From Colwellia sp. 12G3 (GTDB lineage Bacteria > Pseudomonadota > Gammaproteobacteria > Enterobacterales > Alteromonadaceae), in assembly GCF_002836775.1 (NCBI RefSeq), contig NZ_PJAQ01000043.1, positions 247,350-311,349 of the forward strand: 64,000 bases of DNA, read 5' to 3'. A program made the position numbers and the translations under genes. The notes under the pieces were generated by a model. The model was not told the origin of the DNA. It saw nothing but the letters and a program-made list of their open reading frames with translations, and did no database searches. Of this stretch, positions 36,711 to 47,138 are shown in pieces (position 1 is the stretch's first letter; each line of letters begins with the position of its first letter).

Positions 36711-36917
36711 TTAAACAGATTGTTTTAATGCTTTAGTAAAGTTGTTTGCAACAGCAACACGTTTGCTTTCAGGTACTTGAGCAATAATGTTAGTAACAGC
36801 ATTACCTAAACACATTAAAGCTAGATCGGGTGTCGCTTCTTCTTTTACAAGAACATCTAACAAATCTTGGATAATTTTTTCTACACGTTCGTTCGAATAT
36901 TTAGATACAATAGGCAT
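36711..36917 (-). CDS. yejL: YejL family (DUF1414) protein
   Basis: A 68-residue protein matching the small YejL family (75 residues in E. coli): [19 protein letters not shown], then [13 protein letters not shown] and KALKQ. No biochemical function is established. It is divergent from yejK and upstream of lapC, the usual cluster. Confidence 0.9.
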   Translation of the reverse strand: MPIVSKYSNERVEKIIQDLLDVLVKEEATPDLALMCLGNAVTNIIAQVPESKRVAVANNFTKALKQSV

Positions 36918-37076
36918 AATAATTTCTTAAATAAAAAGTTTTCGTTAATGATAAATTTAATTTACCTAGTTTATCAAATGCCTGCACACTTTAATATATA
37001 CCAGATATAAAAAGTACATAAGTGCAGTACTTAACAACAACATTAATTTACATCAGTTACTGAAGATAAGAATCAT

Positions 37077-38132
37077 ATGAGCTTAATAATTAAAAACATT
37101 GCACTACATTTTTTGTCTAAAAAAGAAGATACCGGCGAAGTTGTATTACGCCTAGGACCAGAAAATGCTGACTTCGCGCAAGAAGATACAAAAACGTCTA
37201 ACTTTGTTGATGGCTTACATGCCATTTATAATACCAAGGGCAATAAAGCCTATGGCAGTTTTTCAGCGATGCCTGGTGAGGGTGATTCAGCCCGCTTTGT
37301 TGATTTAATGGAAAGCTACCTAACGGAACAGCAAAATTTTTATGATTTTAGTACGCAAGCGGGCAATGTATTAAAAAATGAAATCGAAAAATACGACATT
37401 GAAGAGACAGGTTATTTTGTTATATGTCATTATGAATACATGGGCGGTCGTTACTTATTCGTTGCGGTTATCCCGGTGTCAGAGCATTACAGTGTTGATG
37501 GAGAATTAAATATCTCAGCAGCGCAGCATTTAGACACCACTAAAATGCAACTCGCTGCTCGTATTGATTTATTCGATTATAAAGAAAATACTCACGGTAA
37601 TCGTTATATCTCTTTTATAAAAGGTAGAGCAGGTCGTAAAGTATCAGACTTCTTTTTAGACTTTTTAGGCTGTGAAGAAGGTTTAAACGCTAAAGAGCAA
37701 ACACAAACCTTAGTGCAAGCGGTTGAAGATTATGTTTCGGTTAATCAACTCGACCCAAGCGAAAAGCAAAAAACACGTAAAGATTTATTGAACTACTGTA
37801 AAGAGCAAAAAGCGAGTTCTCAAGATGTGTCACTGCAAGAGGTAGGTAACGTTATTGAAAGTGCAGGTGCAGAACAAGACTTTTATCAGTTCTGCCAAAC
37901 GCAATCTTACCCTATTGAAGATTCTTTTCCGCACGAACAAGCTGTGGTTAACAAAATCACAAAATATTCAGGTTATGGAAATGGTATAAGTTTAAGTTTC
38001 GAACGTAGCCATTTTGGTGAAGACGTCGTTTATAATCCACATAATGACTCATTAGTTATCTATAAAGTACCACCGAATTTAAAAGAACAGTTAATGGCGC
38101 TGCTTGATAGTGAAAAAGTCGAGAGTGAATAG
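37077..38132 (+). CDS. yejK: Nucleoid-associated protein YejK (NdpA)
   Basis: A 351-residue protein of the NdpA/37-kD nucleoid-associated family (335 residues in E. coli). The end shows the typical ISLSFERSHFGEDVVYNP. It associates with the nucleoid and has been reported to touch topoisomerases in E. coli. It is divergent from yejL. A weak inverted repeat (GTAAC/GTTAC near 38175) follows. Confidence 0.92.
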   Translation: MSLIIKNIALHFLSKKEDTGEVVLRLGPENADFAQEDTKTSNFVDGLHAIYNTKGNKAYGSFSAMPGEGDSARFVDLMESYLTEQQNFYDFSTQAGNVLKNEIEKYDIEETGYFVICHYEYMGGRYLFVAVIPVSEHYSVDGELNISAAQHLDTTKMQLAARIDLFDYKENTHGNRYISFIKGRAGRKVSDFFLDFLGCEEGLNAKEQTQTLVQAVEDYVSVNQLDPSEKQKTRKDLLNYCKEQKASSQDVSLQEVGNVIESAGAEQDFYQFCQTQSYPIEDSFPHEQAVVNKITKYSGYGNGISLSFERSHFGEDVVYNPHNDSLVIYKVPPNLKEQLMALLDSEKVESE

Positions 38133-38309
38133 AACAACGAAGAGTCATCGCGTACTAACAGTGCAAAAAACAGGGTAACGTGTTACCTATAAGTATCGCG
38201 TTACTTTTTATGCTGACTCTAGTTAATGAAAATAAATACATATAAAACAGCGGTCTAGGCTTAAGTAATAGTTAACTCGCTGTGATCATACAATATTGGA
38301 AATACAAAC

Positions 38310-39377
38310 ATGACAAATGAAAGCAATACCTCAAATCATACCTTAAGTAACACCTTAACTATCGCTCGACCGGATGATTGGCACGTACATTTACGCGATG
38401 GCGCCGTATTAAAAAACACCGTAGCTGATATTAGTCGTTATTTTGGTAGAGCTATTGTGATGCCAAATTTAGTACCACCAGTAACGAATGCCGCCTTAGC
38501 AAAAAGTTATTATGAGCGAATTATGGCTGCAGCACCAAGCGCGCATTTCAAGCCATTAATGGTGTTATATCTAACAGATAAAACCAGTGCAGAAGATATT
38601 ATTGAAGCGAAAGAATCTGGTTTAGTTTATGCCGCAAAATTATATCCTGCTGGTGCAACGACCAACTCATCATCGGGTGTTACGGATGTTGCTAACTTAA
38701 CTGACGTATTTGCAGCAATGCAATCAGTGGGTATGCCACTATTAATTCACGGTGAAGTAACGGCTAGTGATATTGATATCTTCGATAGAGAACAAGTGTT
38801 CATCGATACAATCTTACAACCGTTAGTTGCTAACTACCCAAATCTTAAAATTGTTTTAGAGCATATCACCACTAAAAATGCGGTAGATTTTGTTAAAGCG
38901 GCGGGTGACAATGTTGGCGCTACAATTACGGTTCACCACTTATTGTACAACCGTAATCACATGTTAGTCGGTGGTATTCGTCCACATTACTTCTGTTTAC
39001 CTATTTTAAAACGTAATACACATCAACAGGCATTGATAGAAGCAGCGACGAGCGGCGACAAAAAATTCTTCTTAGGTACTGATTCTGCACCACATGCACA
39101 ACAAGCCAAAGAGTCAGCATGTGGTTGCGCTGGTGTTTATTCTGCCCATGCAGCTGTTGAGTTGTATGCTGAAGTATTCGAGCAAGAAAATGCTTTAGAT
39201 AAATTAGAAGCGTTTGCCAGCCTTAATGGTGCAAACTTTTATCAATTACCGGTAAACACAGATACAATTACGTTAGTTAAAAAAGCATGGCAAGTACCAG
39301 CAACAATGACCTTTGGTGATGATGTTGTTGTACCTGTTCGTGCCAATGAAGATATTTTGTGGCAAATAGAAGGTTAA
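38310..39377 (+). CDS. pyrC: Dihydroorotase (type II)
   Basis: A 355-residue amidohydrolase of pyrimidine synthesis, converting carbamoyl-aspartate to dihydroorotate. The metal-binding HVHLRDG, the carboxylated Lys in [13 protein letters not shown], the His in LLIHGE and LEHITT, and the Asp in LGTDSAPH are all present. It is slightly longer than E. coli PyrC because of an N-terminal extension of about 12 residues. It appears monocistronic. Confidence 0.96.
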   Translation: MTNESNTSNHTLSNTLTIARPDDWHVHLRDGAVLKNTVADISRYFGRAIVMPNLVPPVTNAALAKSYYERIMAAAPSAHFKPLMVLYLTDKTSAEDIIEAKESGLVYAAKLYPAGATTNSSSGVTDVANLTDVFAAMQSVGMPLLIHGEVTASDIDIFDREQVFIDTILQPLVANYPNLKIVLEHITTKNAVDFVKAAGDNVGATITVHHLLYNRNHMLVGGIRPHYFCLPILKRNTHQQALIEAATSGDKKFFLGTDSAPHAQQAKESACGCAGVYSAHAAVELYAEVFEQENALDKLEAFASLNGANFYQLPVNTDTITLVKKAWQVPATMTFGDDVVVPVRANEDILWQIEG

Positions 39378-39502
39378 CTTGTTCCTCAGCTTTAGACTTT
39401 TATCTTATTAAAGAAGAAGCTAAAGCTTGGAAACTGAATAAGTTACCCCGTAGACATGATTAGAAAGTAAAGCTCTGTTTAAATTAAGGATAAAGTAAAA
39501 AA

Positions 39503-40393
39503 ATGCAATTATTTGTAGATGATCTTACCGTTATTGATTTTTCATACCTGTGCAAAGAGCGCGGTATTGTTGGTGAGAGCTGGATTGTTGACGTATTACT
39601 CGACGGGTCGTTAAATGAAATGAGTATGGTGCTAGATTTTGCCGTGGTTAAAAAGCAAATCAAAGCCATTATAGATGATGCCGTTGACCATAAACTGTTA
39701 TTGCCTATTCAAGAGCAAGCCTTAACCTTGGCTGACTCGCCGCATAATGATGGCCATCAAACGGTTGACTTTATCAGTGATGCAGCTAGTTATTATTTAC
39801 AATCTCCAGCATGTGCTTTTGCCTCGATAGACAGTTTAACCATCACAGTACCCGCGGTAACTAAACACCTTACGGCTATTATTTTGACGCACTTGCCAGA
39901 TAATGTGCAAGGTTTGACCTTAGTGTTGCGCCCTGAAAATATTCCTACGGATTATTATCATTATACCCATGGCTTAAAATTGCATGATGGCAATTGCCAA
40001 CGTATCGCACATGGCCATAGATCTAAAATTCAAATCTTAGTTGATGATAAAAGAGACGCTACATTAGAAGCTGCATGGTGCAAGCGCTGGCAAGATATTT
40101 ATATTGCCAGTGAAGCCGATAGAATTTCTGTCGACGATATTGAGTTATCTGCTCAAGCAATAAACAATTTAACACCCGATCATCAATATTTTAGTTACCA
40201 TGCGCCGCAAGGTCGATTTGACATCGCCGTTGACCGCAAAGTCCTTGATGTCGTTGATTGTGATTCAACGGTAGAATTGTTAGCTGATTTTATTTTAAGA
40301 CAAGTCAAGGCCGAACATCCTGAACTAGTAAATAACGAAATAAAGGTTATTGCCTATGAAGGTGTAGCTAAAGGGGCAATTGTTCATGGTTAA
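39503..40393 (+). CDS. Double-domain 6-pyruvoyl-tetrahydropterin synthase / QueD-like protein
   Basis: A 296-residue protein with two PTPS-like halves. The first (about 1-95) has the fold pattern (VDVLLDGSLNEMSMVLDFAVVKKQIK...LDHKLL-like ending) but lacks the zinc His set. The second (about 150-290) has HGLKLHDGNCQRIAHGHRSKI with the His-x-Gly-His typical of QueD. Enzymes of this family act on dihydroneopterin triphosphate for queuosine or pterin synthesis. The gene overlaps the M23 peptidase start, so translation is coupled. Confidence 0.75.
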   Translation: MQLFVDDLTVIDFSYLCKERGIVGESWIVDVLLDGSLNEMSMVLDFAVVKKQIKAIIDDAVDHKLLLPIQEQALTLADSPHNDGHQTVDFISDAASYYLQSPACAFASIDSLTITVPAVTKHLTAIILTHLPDNVQGLTLVLRPENIPTDYYHYTHGLKLHDGNCQRIAHGHRSKIQILVDDKRDATLEAAWCKRWQDIYIASEADRISVDDIELSAQAINNLTPDHQYFSYHAPQGRFDIAVDRKVLDVVDCDSTVELLADFILRQVKAEHPELVNNEIKVIAYEGVAKGAIVHG

Positions 40394-41276
40394 CTCTTTA
40401 ACAGATAATTTACGTAATTCCTTAACGAGTTACTTAGGTAATAAATTAAGCCAAACGCTAATCGCATTGGCACTGGTGAGTTGTTTTACTGTTAGTTATC
40501 AAGTATCGGCCGCTAAAGAAGCGATAGCATTAACCGGTGAAGTTAAGCAAGGCGGTTTAATGGTGGGTAAAACACTTGCCCAAAATACCGTCACCTTAAA
40601 TGGCAAAACAATCACTGTTTCAAACAAGGGTGATTTCACCTTTGGCTTTTCTCGTGATGATATACAAAGTTATCAACTCGTCATTACATCAGTTAATGGT
40701 GATCGGGTGGAGAAAACATTAACGCCACAAAAACGCAGTTATAATATTCAGCGTATTGAGGGCATTAAAAAAAGCATAATGCAGCCAGATCCTAAAGCTG
40801 TTGCCCGAGCGCAACTCGATAGTAAGCAAGTTAAAACAGCTCGAAAAGTAGCGAGCTCACTTAACTATTTTGCCCATGGTTTTGTTGCCCCCATTGAAGG
40901 TACAATCACTGGCGTTTATGGCAGCCAACGTGTTTATAATGGCGTGCCTAAAAATCCACACTTTGGTTTAGATTACGCTGGTAAAACGGGCGATCCGGTA
41001 AAAGCTCCAGCATCGGGTACGGTATTACTGTGGGTACCCGATATGTTTTACTCCGGTGGTACCATGATTATTGATCATGGTCAGGGCGTGAGCTCCACCT
41101 TTTTACACCTAAGTAACTCGTATGTAAAACAAGGTGATAAGATTAAACAAGGGCAGGTAGTCGCAGCAGTTGGTAAAAGCGGCAGAGCAACCGGACCTCA
41201 TTTAGATTGGCGCATTAACTGGTTCGATGTAAAAATTGACCCCGCACTAGTGCTAAAAATACAACCTCTTCATTAA
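40386..41276 (+). CDS. Exported M23 (LytM-type) peptidase
   Basis: A protein of about 296 residues with a signal peptide (hydrophobic about 26-42, cleavage near VSA-AK) and a C-terminal M23 domain. Zinc ligands are visible in HFGLDYAG, FLHLSN and PHLDWRI. It probably cleaves peptidoglycan cross-links or activates amidases in the periplasm. I chose ATG 40386, overlapping the previous stop by eight bases, rather than TTG 40380. The condensin locus begins 39 bases later. Confidence 0.87.
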   Translation: MVNSLTDNLRNSLTSYLGNKLSQTLIALALVSCFTVSYQVSAAKEAIALTGEVKQGGLMVGKTLAQNTVTLNGKTITVSNKGDFTFGFSRDDIQSYQLVITSVNGDRVEKTLTPQKRSYNIQRIEGIKKSIMQPDPKAVARAQLDSKQVKTARKVASSLNYFAHGFVAPIEGTITGVYGSQRVYNGVPKNPHFGLDYAGKTGDPVKAPASGTVLLWVPDMFYSGGTMIIDHGQGVSSTFLHLSNSYVKQGDKIKQGQVVAAVGKSGRATGPHLDWRINWFDVKIDPALVLKIQPLH

Positions 41277-41314
41277 CTTTACCTCAACTCATTAATCTTT
41301 TCTAAGGTCACACT

Positions 41315-44300
41315 ATGGCAGAACATGGCTACTCGCTGCTACGCATTATTATTATTGATAGTTTTTGGCAAGGACAAGTAAACGAACTTGATCTAACGGG
41401 TCACACTCAACTTGAAGGAACAAACGGCGCAGGTAAAACCTCGCTCATGCGATTGTTACCTCTTTTTTATGGCATGCGACCTAGTGATATTGTTAGTAAG
41501 GTTGACCAAGCGAAAAACTTTGCCGACTTTTACTTACCACGCGAGTCCAGTATTTTAGTGTACGAATACGCAAGACCCTTTGGACAAAAATGCCAAGTGT
41601 TAGCCACCAGTGATGGCAGGGGTGTGCACTTTAAGTTTATTGATGCTGCTTACGACAGTCAGCATTTTATTGCCAGTATTACCGGTAGCAAAGCTAAACC
41701 TTTTACACTTAACGAAATAGAAAAAAACTATCGTAATATGGGTAAAGAAAGCTCCAAATTTTTAGGCATAGATAAATACCGTCAAGTTATTCAAAATTTG
41801 CGCAGTGGTCGTAAACACAAAGAAATAAGATTACTACAAAACCGTTTTTCTTTTAGTGAGCAAGCCTGCCCGCATATTGATAAAGTAATTAACGGCACCA
41901 TAGAAAAAAATCTAGATTTTGAAGCGGTTAAACGTATGTTAGTGGCCATTGCCAGTGATCATCTTGCCCGTGACACCCTTGATGAAAAAGAACAGCTCAG
42001 TTTAAATAAAGCCGACATTACTAACTGGCTTGCTGATATTCAAGCGAGTCGCGCTATAAAAAAAGTAGCAGATAAAATATCTGTTTGGCAAAACGACTTT
42101 AGTGCCTTTGCAAGTTTAGTCAATAAGTTACAACATCTTCATGCTGAGATAATAGCGCATCAACAGCGCCTAGAAGTTAAACAGCAACAACGGGATGAAC
42201 TTAAAAAGAGTAGTATTGAAACCCGCGGTAAACTTGAAAGTGAATTAGCAAATACAACCGAACAATATCAAAAAGCCTTGTTTGATCTCATTGCGAAAAT
42301 TGAAGCTGATTTAAGTAAAATTGATTTACTCGATGAAGATAAACTTAACTTTGATGACGATGATGCCAGTAGCTATCAAATAAAAGCCGAGCAAGCCCCC
42401 CAAATTCAAGCTGAACTGAATGAAGTGATAGCCGTTATTGATGCATTTGAAGGGAATATCAGTAAAATAGGGCAAAAATTCGATAAGCTTATTCAGCAAA
42501 TGGAAGTAGAAAAGCTTAAAGCTATCAACAGTAACAAAGAAAAATATTCCCTAATTGCGACTCAGTCTAATGAACAATTATCACACATTAATGAAGTGTT
42601 TCATCAGCAAGAGCATGCCCTTAATGCCCAGTTGCATAAAGAAGAGCTTAAACTGCAAAAAGATCAGCAAATCATACAACATCAATTAGATACGGCTAAT
42701 CAACAACTTAACCAGCCAATAATACCAGCGCAATTATCTATTGATATAGAAGCTAACATTGACGCATTAGCGCACGCTCAGCAAAATACTAATCAACTGG
42801 TACAACAGGCATCTGAATTACAAAAACAACAATATCAACTAGAAAAACAGCAGGATCATCAGCTTACACAACGCAGTGACGTTAATCGATATGCGGAACA
42901 ATTACGACAAGATTACCACCAGGTTGAATTACAACTATTGCCTCAAGCCGACTCTTTACATCATTATCTTATAAATGAACCTCAAGCCACTAATTGGCAA
43001 GACACTATTGGTCGTTTGCTAACAACCGATCAATTATCGCGCTCTGATCTAAATCCACAGTGGCTAGAAAACAGCACCGATAGTAACGCACCAGCAAGTC
43101 TTTATGGTTTATCGATAGATTTACAACAACTACCTTGTAACGATTCTTTATTTTTAGACGAAGTTCAGCTGCGAGAAAAGCGCCAAGTTATTGAAAATAA
43201 GTTACAAACACAAACAGATAAAATTTCACAGCTTGATGAGCAATTAAAATTTATTGCCAAAGAAATTAGTCAGCTAAAAGTTACTGTAACTGAACAAGCA
43301 CAAAGCTTGAATCAGCAACAGCTAACGTTAGGGCAATTGAAAACGCAGCAAGAAAGCTTGATGGTTAAAAAACAGCTCGCCATAAAAGCACATCGCCAAA
43401 CCATAGAAACACAATTACAAACATTTACTCAACAATTAAAAGCCCTTGAGAAAAAGCAGCTTAACTTTGAAGAGAATAAAACGGAACAACTACATGAACT
43501 TACAAACGATAAGTTAGAAAAAAGTATGGTGGTTGAAAGTGATAGAGACAATCAGTTAACGCTATTGTCTGAGCAACTATCAACACTGCTCAGTAATACA
43601 AAACAGCGTTTAACGGACCTTAAAAAGCAGCAAGCTATTGATATTGAAAAACTTGATCCTGAAGGTGAAGTAGATAAACGCATTGCCAAACGGGTGAACT
43701 TAGAAAAAGACTTACTGCAATGTTCAGTCTTTGCCCAAAAGGCGCGCGACTATAACAGCTTTATGAATGAGCGTTATTGTCATCGTGATGCCTTAGCTGA
43801 AGAAAATCAAAACCGAAAAATCATCAAACGTAATATAGAAACAAATTATGAAGATAGTCGTATTGAACTATCGACTAAAATTAACGATTTAAAACAGTTA
43901 ATTAGAAAAAACAATCAAGAAAAACAAGCTACTGATGATTTATTAGTGCAACTTAATGATAATAAACGTTTAAGTGAAATGTCTGCGATCAATAGTGAGT
44001 TTTGTCAGCAAGAGCCCGCAAACCAAGCAGATTTAACCGTTAACTTTTTCCATGATTATTATCAACAGTTTAAGACGATTGAAAAACGCTTGGCTAGTCA
44101 GCTAAATACTTTTAGTGAACGTTTTAGAAAAGATCACTCGGGTAGTGAGCTTTTCGAAAACTGGCAAAAGCTATTGCATGACAACGATAACTATTCCGGT
44201 GCAAAAGCACTCTTTAAATATCGTGAACCCATTAGCGAGTTATTAAATAGCGCCGATCAAAAGCAGCAAAGCACTTATCAACTGGTGACAGTCAATGCCA

Positions 44301-45073
44301 CCATGATCAACGAGTTTTATCAGCACATCGAAAACTTTGGTCGTAATATAAAACGTATTGGTAAATTATTATCAACCAAAGTTACTGCATTAGCGCATTT
44401 TGAAGCGTTGGCTGATATCAATGTCACTACGGTAATGAAGCAAGAAGAGCTCGATTACTGGGGACCATTGCAAAAATTTGCCGAAGTTTTTGAGCTGTAT
44501 AAAGATCAATTACGCGATGGACTTGGCGAAGTACCCGATGATTTAGTCTTCGCTATGCAAAAATTGGCAAGTTATTTACCCAATGAAGGCTTTGTTTTAG
44601 CGCACAACAATTTGTTTGATTTAGAGTTTACTATTGTCGAAAAAGGGCAAGTAAAACATGCGCGTAATGCGAAACAACTTAAAAAGGTCAGTTCAACGGG
44701 CTTATCCTATTTAGCTATGTTGTCTTTATTTGCTGGTTTGTTAGCCATGTTACGTGGTGACAGCAAACATGCGAGCCAAATAATTCTACCGGTAGATGAA
44801 TTAGGTGAACTCGCAGCTGAAAATATAGATCTTTTACTAAAAATGTTTAATGACAACCATATTAGTATGTTATCGGCTTCTCCATCAACAGACCGTCATA
44901 TTTTATCTTTATATAATCGTCATTATAAATTAAAAGATAATAAAATTTATCATGCCGATATTCCGCAATCTCGTTTAGATGAGTTATTAGCGCAGCGTAA
45001 TAAGGCAGCAAACATTACACAACAAGAGCCAGGACAAGATCCTGAAAAAGAGACTGCAGGGGAGTTAAGTTAA
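41315..45073 (+). CDS. MukB/MksB/JetC-like SMC ATPase of a Wadjet-like condensin
   Basis: A 1252-residue SMC-type protein. Walker A is GTNGAGKTS (35-43). Long coiled coils rich in Gln/Leu/Lys run about 240-530 and 620-900, around a hinge-like globular region (about 535-615, with LYGLSIDLQQLP). The C-terminal head carries a signature-like SSTGLSYLAMLSLFAG and Walker B ILPVDELGEL (Asp about 1161, Glu 1162). It has no CxxC zinc hook, so it is not SbcC/Rad50. The architecture fits the MukB, MksB and JetC/EptC group that loads on and extrudes DNA. It may also carry a DUF3584-type label. It overlaps the next gene by one base. Confidence 0.85.
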   Translation: MAEHGYSLLRIIIIDSFWQGQVNELDLTGHTQLEGTNGAGKTSLMRLLPLFYGMRPSDIVSKVDQAKNFADFYLPRESSILVYEYARPFGQKCQVLATSDGRGVHFKFIDAAYDSQHFIASITGSKAKPFTLNEIEKNYRNMGKESSKFLGIDKYRQVIQNLRSGRKHKEIRLLQNRFSFSEQACPHIDKVINGTIEKNLDFEAVKRMLVAIASDHLARDTLDEKEQLSLNKADITNWLADIQASRAIKKVADKISVWQNDFSAFASLVNKLQHLHAEIIAHQQRLEVKQQQRDELKKSSIETRGKLESELANTTEQYQKALFDLIAKIEADLSKIDLLDEDKLNFDDDDASSYQIKAEQAPQIQAELNEVIAVIDAFEGNISKIGQKFDKLIQQMEVEKLKAINSNKEKYSLIATQSNEQLSHINEVFHQQEHALNAQLHKEELKLQKDQQIIQHQLDTANQQLNQPIIPAQLSIDIEANIDALAHAQQNTNQLVQQASELQKQQYQLEKQQDHQLTQRSDVNRYAEQLRQDYHQVELQLLPQADSLHHYLINEPQATNWQDTIGRLLTTDQLSRSDLNPQWLENSTDSNAPASLYGLSIDLQQLPCNDSLFLDEVQLREKRQVIENKLQTQTDKISQLDEQLKFIAKEISQLKVTVTEQAQSLNQQQLTLGQLKTQQESLMVKKQLAIKAHRQTIETQLQTFTQQLKALEKKQLNFEENKTEQLHELTNDKLEKSMVVESDRDNQLTLLSEQLSTLLSNTKQRLTDLKKQQAIDIEKLDPEGEVDKRIAKRVNLEKDLLQCSVFAQKARDYNSFMNERYCHRDALAEENQNRKIIKRNIETNYEDSRIELSTKINDLKQLIRKNNQEKQATDDLLVQLNDNKRLSEMSAINSEFCQQEPANQADLTVNFFHDYYQQFKTIEKRLASQLNTFSERFRKDHSGSELFENWQKLLHDNDNYSGAKALFKYREPISELLNSADQKQQSTYQLVTVNATMINEFYQHIENFGRNIKRIGKLLSTKVTALAHFEALADINVTTVMKQEELDYWGPLQKFAEVFELYKDQLRDGLGEVPDDLVFAMQKLASYLPNEGFVLAHNNLFDLEFTIVEKGQVKHARNAKQLKKVSSTGLSYLAMLSLFAGLLAMLRGDSKHASQIILPVDELGELAAENIDLLLKMFNDNHISMLSASPSTDRHILSLYNRHYKLKDNKIYHADIPQSRLDELLAQRNKAANITQQEPGQDPEKETAGELS

Positions 45074-45696
45074 TGTTTAAACAAACTATTCAAAAGCTAC
45101 TCTGTGGCGCTGTTATTTGTCAAACGGCTTATGAAGCTGAATATCTCTACTTAAAAGCGGAAAGTCAAAACGATAAAGTGAATGATTTTTTATCTAATTT
45201 GGATAGAAAACTTACCTATCTTGATAGTGCTGATGCTTATTACTGTACCTTTAATCAAGTGGATGATAATAATCATCACGATCTCAGTATTCTATTTACT
45301 GAAATGCGTAATACTTTTAGGCCTTTAGTTGAGTTTTTAGATTTATTGTTAACGGCCACGCAAGCTGATTTACCTATTCGAGCTAAATCAGTACTTAATA
45401 TTAATGAATTATTCGAACCCTTTGAACATGATCAAACGCTGAGTGAACAATTACGTCGGTTAACATCGATAAAACCGTTCAAGACAAATAAAACAGAAAC
45501 GCGTGAACAACTCGTAATGGTTTTTCAAAAGCTTGAAGAAATGCAGTATTTTGTTCGTAAAAATACTGGCAGCAGTAGATATTACGCTACAGCACGTTTT
45601 GACTTGATTTATTTACTGATAGAATTCTTAAACGATGCCGAGCTTGTCAGTTTGCCTGAACAAGAGAAAAGCCAACAAGACGAGCTATTATTCTAA
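45073..45696 (+). CDS. MukE/MksE/JetB-like condensin subunit
   Basis: A 207-residue acidic protein starting inside the SMC stop (TTAATG). The predicted helices and the C-terminal winged-helix-like part (SSRYYATARFDLIYLLIEFLND) fit the MukE/JetB class of accessory subunits, which bind the kleisin. Primary-sequence similarity is weak, so size, position and partners carry the assignment. Confidence 0.65.
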   Translation: MFKQTIQKLLCGAVICQTAYEAEYLYLKAESQNDKVNDFLSNLDRKLTYLDSADAYYCTFNQVDDNNHHDLSILFTEMRNTFRPLVEFLDLLLTATQADLPIRAKSVLNINELFEPFEHDQTLSEQLRRLTSIKPFKTNKTETREQLVMVFQKLEEMQYFVRKNTGSSRYYATARFDLIYLLIEFLNDAELVSLPEQEKSQQDELLF

Positions 45697-45733
45697 TGAA
45701 AAGTTTTAATAAAAGCTTTAATGGAGAATTATA

Positions 45734-47005
45734 ATGGCTGGTTTTGATTCTTCACAAGTTGCCACTTTGCTCAGACAAATTGGCGCATATAATGACTTAC
45801 TAGCTAGTGCCTATGTTTATGGCTCGATAGCGAGTGATGAGCAAGATGCTAACACCATTAGTTTGTTACATAAATCGGGTTTGATCAGACCCGATGAATC
45901 TCCTGGTGAATATCGAGTAACTACCGATCTTAAACGCATGTTAAATCGACTAATGCGCAAACAATCAAGTTATCGACAACTTACCGATATGGGGAAAGTG
46001 ATTGATGCAATTGATGAAGTGGCAAAAGACTATCAACTGGCGATACAGGCCAAAGAGCAGGAAGATGCCGAGTATTATTTAGATCAACTTGATGATTTAC
46101 TTTACGAAACCAAAGACAGTTTAAACAATAATTTAGACAATATGCATTTTGCCATTGTTAGTCAGTTTGGTTTTGTGAATAGTTTATCTAACAAAATACG
46201 CCAGAATGAACGCTATCTTTCACATGCACAAAAACTGCTCAATGAACTTCAGCAAATTGACCCACAAGATTGTTACGAGTGGCTAGATTGGGCATGTCCG
46301 AATGAGTTTGCCCGTAAAATATCGGGTTTTGTCTACTGGTATAATCAAATTTTACCTAAGCTGCGTTTAATTATTGATAACATGCGCATTAGCTTATTCC
46401 GCTTACGTAGAGATGAAAAACAGGCCAGTCAATTACGAAATATGGCGCGTTTTTTACGTAAACATCCTGAATTTGATCTTGATGAAAACCTATTTGAGCT
46501 ACCAAACATACCAGAAACACTAAAATATTCGCCGCCAATGCCGCTGCGAAGTTATGTAGATACGAAGCAAACCGGTATTGAACAACCTTTACTTTTATTG
46601 GTGCAATCATTACGTAAGCAAGCCGTTGTAACACCGATTAAAGCCAGAACAACCAGTGAAGTTAGCTTTAAACCCATCGAAAATATTGCTGCGGAAGAAG
46701 ACTTTTTTGAACAACAAACAGAATTATTATTCGAGCGCGTGATCATAAATAACTGCGCAGTCTCAGCATTAGGTTTTTACCAAGAGTTTCAAAATACTTG
46801 GCTTGAAAAATCACAATCTATTGCACCAAAATCTTGGATCGAGTTAGTGTTTAGTTGCTACTGCAAGTTAACTAGCGCACAACAAAATGCATTGAATATA
46901 AAAATGAAAGGCGTTGCTGTTAAAGGTACAACGGATAATTATGGTTATAGTGATGTAGTTATCGAATTAAGATCAGAGTTGAGAGCTGAACTGAGAGCAA
47001 GTTAA
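45734..47005 (+). CDS. MukF/MksF/JetA-like kleisin subunit
   Basis: A 423-residue protein with an N-terminal winged-helix pattern (LLHKSGLIRPDESPGEYRV; about 36-75), a middle helical bundle (about 80-240) and a C-terminal domain (about 330-410). This is the layout of MukF-type kleisins that bridge SMC heads. GGAG eight bases before the ATG is a good ribosome site. It is 37 bases downstream of the MukE-like gene. Assignment is mainly by context and domain pattern. Confidence 0.65.
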   Translation: MAGFDSSQVATLLRQIGAYNDLLASAYVYGSIASDEQDANTISLLHKSGLIRPDESPGEYRVTTDLKRMLNRLMRKQSSYRQLTDMGKVIDAIDEVAKDYQLAIQAKEQEDAEYYLDQLDDLLYETKDSLNNNLDNMHFAIVSQFGFVNSLSNKIRQNERYLSHAQKLLNELQQIDPQDCYEWLDWACPNEFARKISGFVYWYNQILPKLRLIIDNMRISLFRLRRDEKQASQLRNMARFLRKHPEFDLDENLFELPNIPETLKYSPPMPLRSYVDTKQTGIEQPLLLLVQSLRKQAVVTPIKARTTSEVSFKPIENIAAEEDFFEQQTELLFERVIINNCAVSALGFYQEFQNTWLEKSQSIAPKSWIELVFSCYCKLTSAQQNALNIKMKGVAVKGTTDNYGYSDVVIELRSELRAELRAS

Positions 47006-47074
47006 TCGCTTATGGTTTTAACCTTACTCTGTTACTTGCTACGTTATGTACTTAACAGGTCATTGAAAACGTTG

Positions 47075-47138
47075 TCTTCGATTTGCTATCGAAGATCCAT
47101 TATCTTCGCTTGTATTCCAAAAATACGGTGGGAATACA
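47075..47138 (+). promoter_or_regulatory. Alternative-hairpin leader before the JetD-like gene
   Basis: Segment 2 (ATCGAAGAT, 47088-47096) can pair with segment 1 (TCTTCGAT, 47075-47082) or with segment 3 (ATCTTCG, 47102-47108), not both. A further hairpin TGTATTCC / GGAATACA follows (47111-47138). The 178-base gap 47006-47183 has no gene. This looks like an attenuator-type leader or small internal promoter region; function is unproven. Confidence 0.4.

Noticed and set aside
46389-46746. Two minus-strand frames inside the kleisin-like gene
   Set aside because: They overlap each other and a well-supported gene on the other strand, with no ribosome sites.
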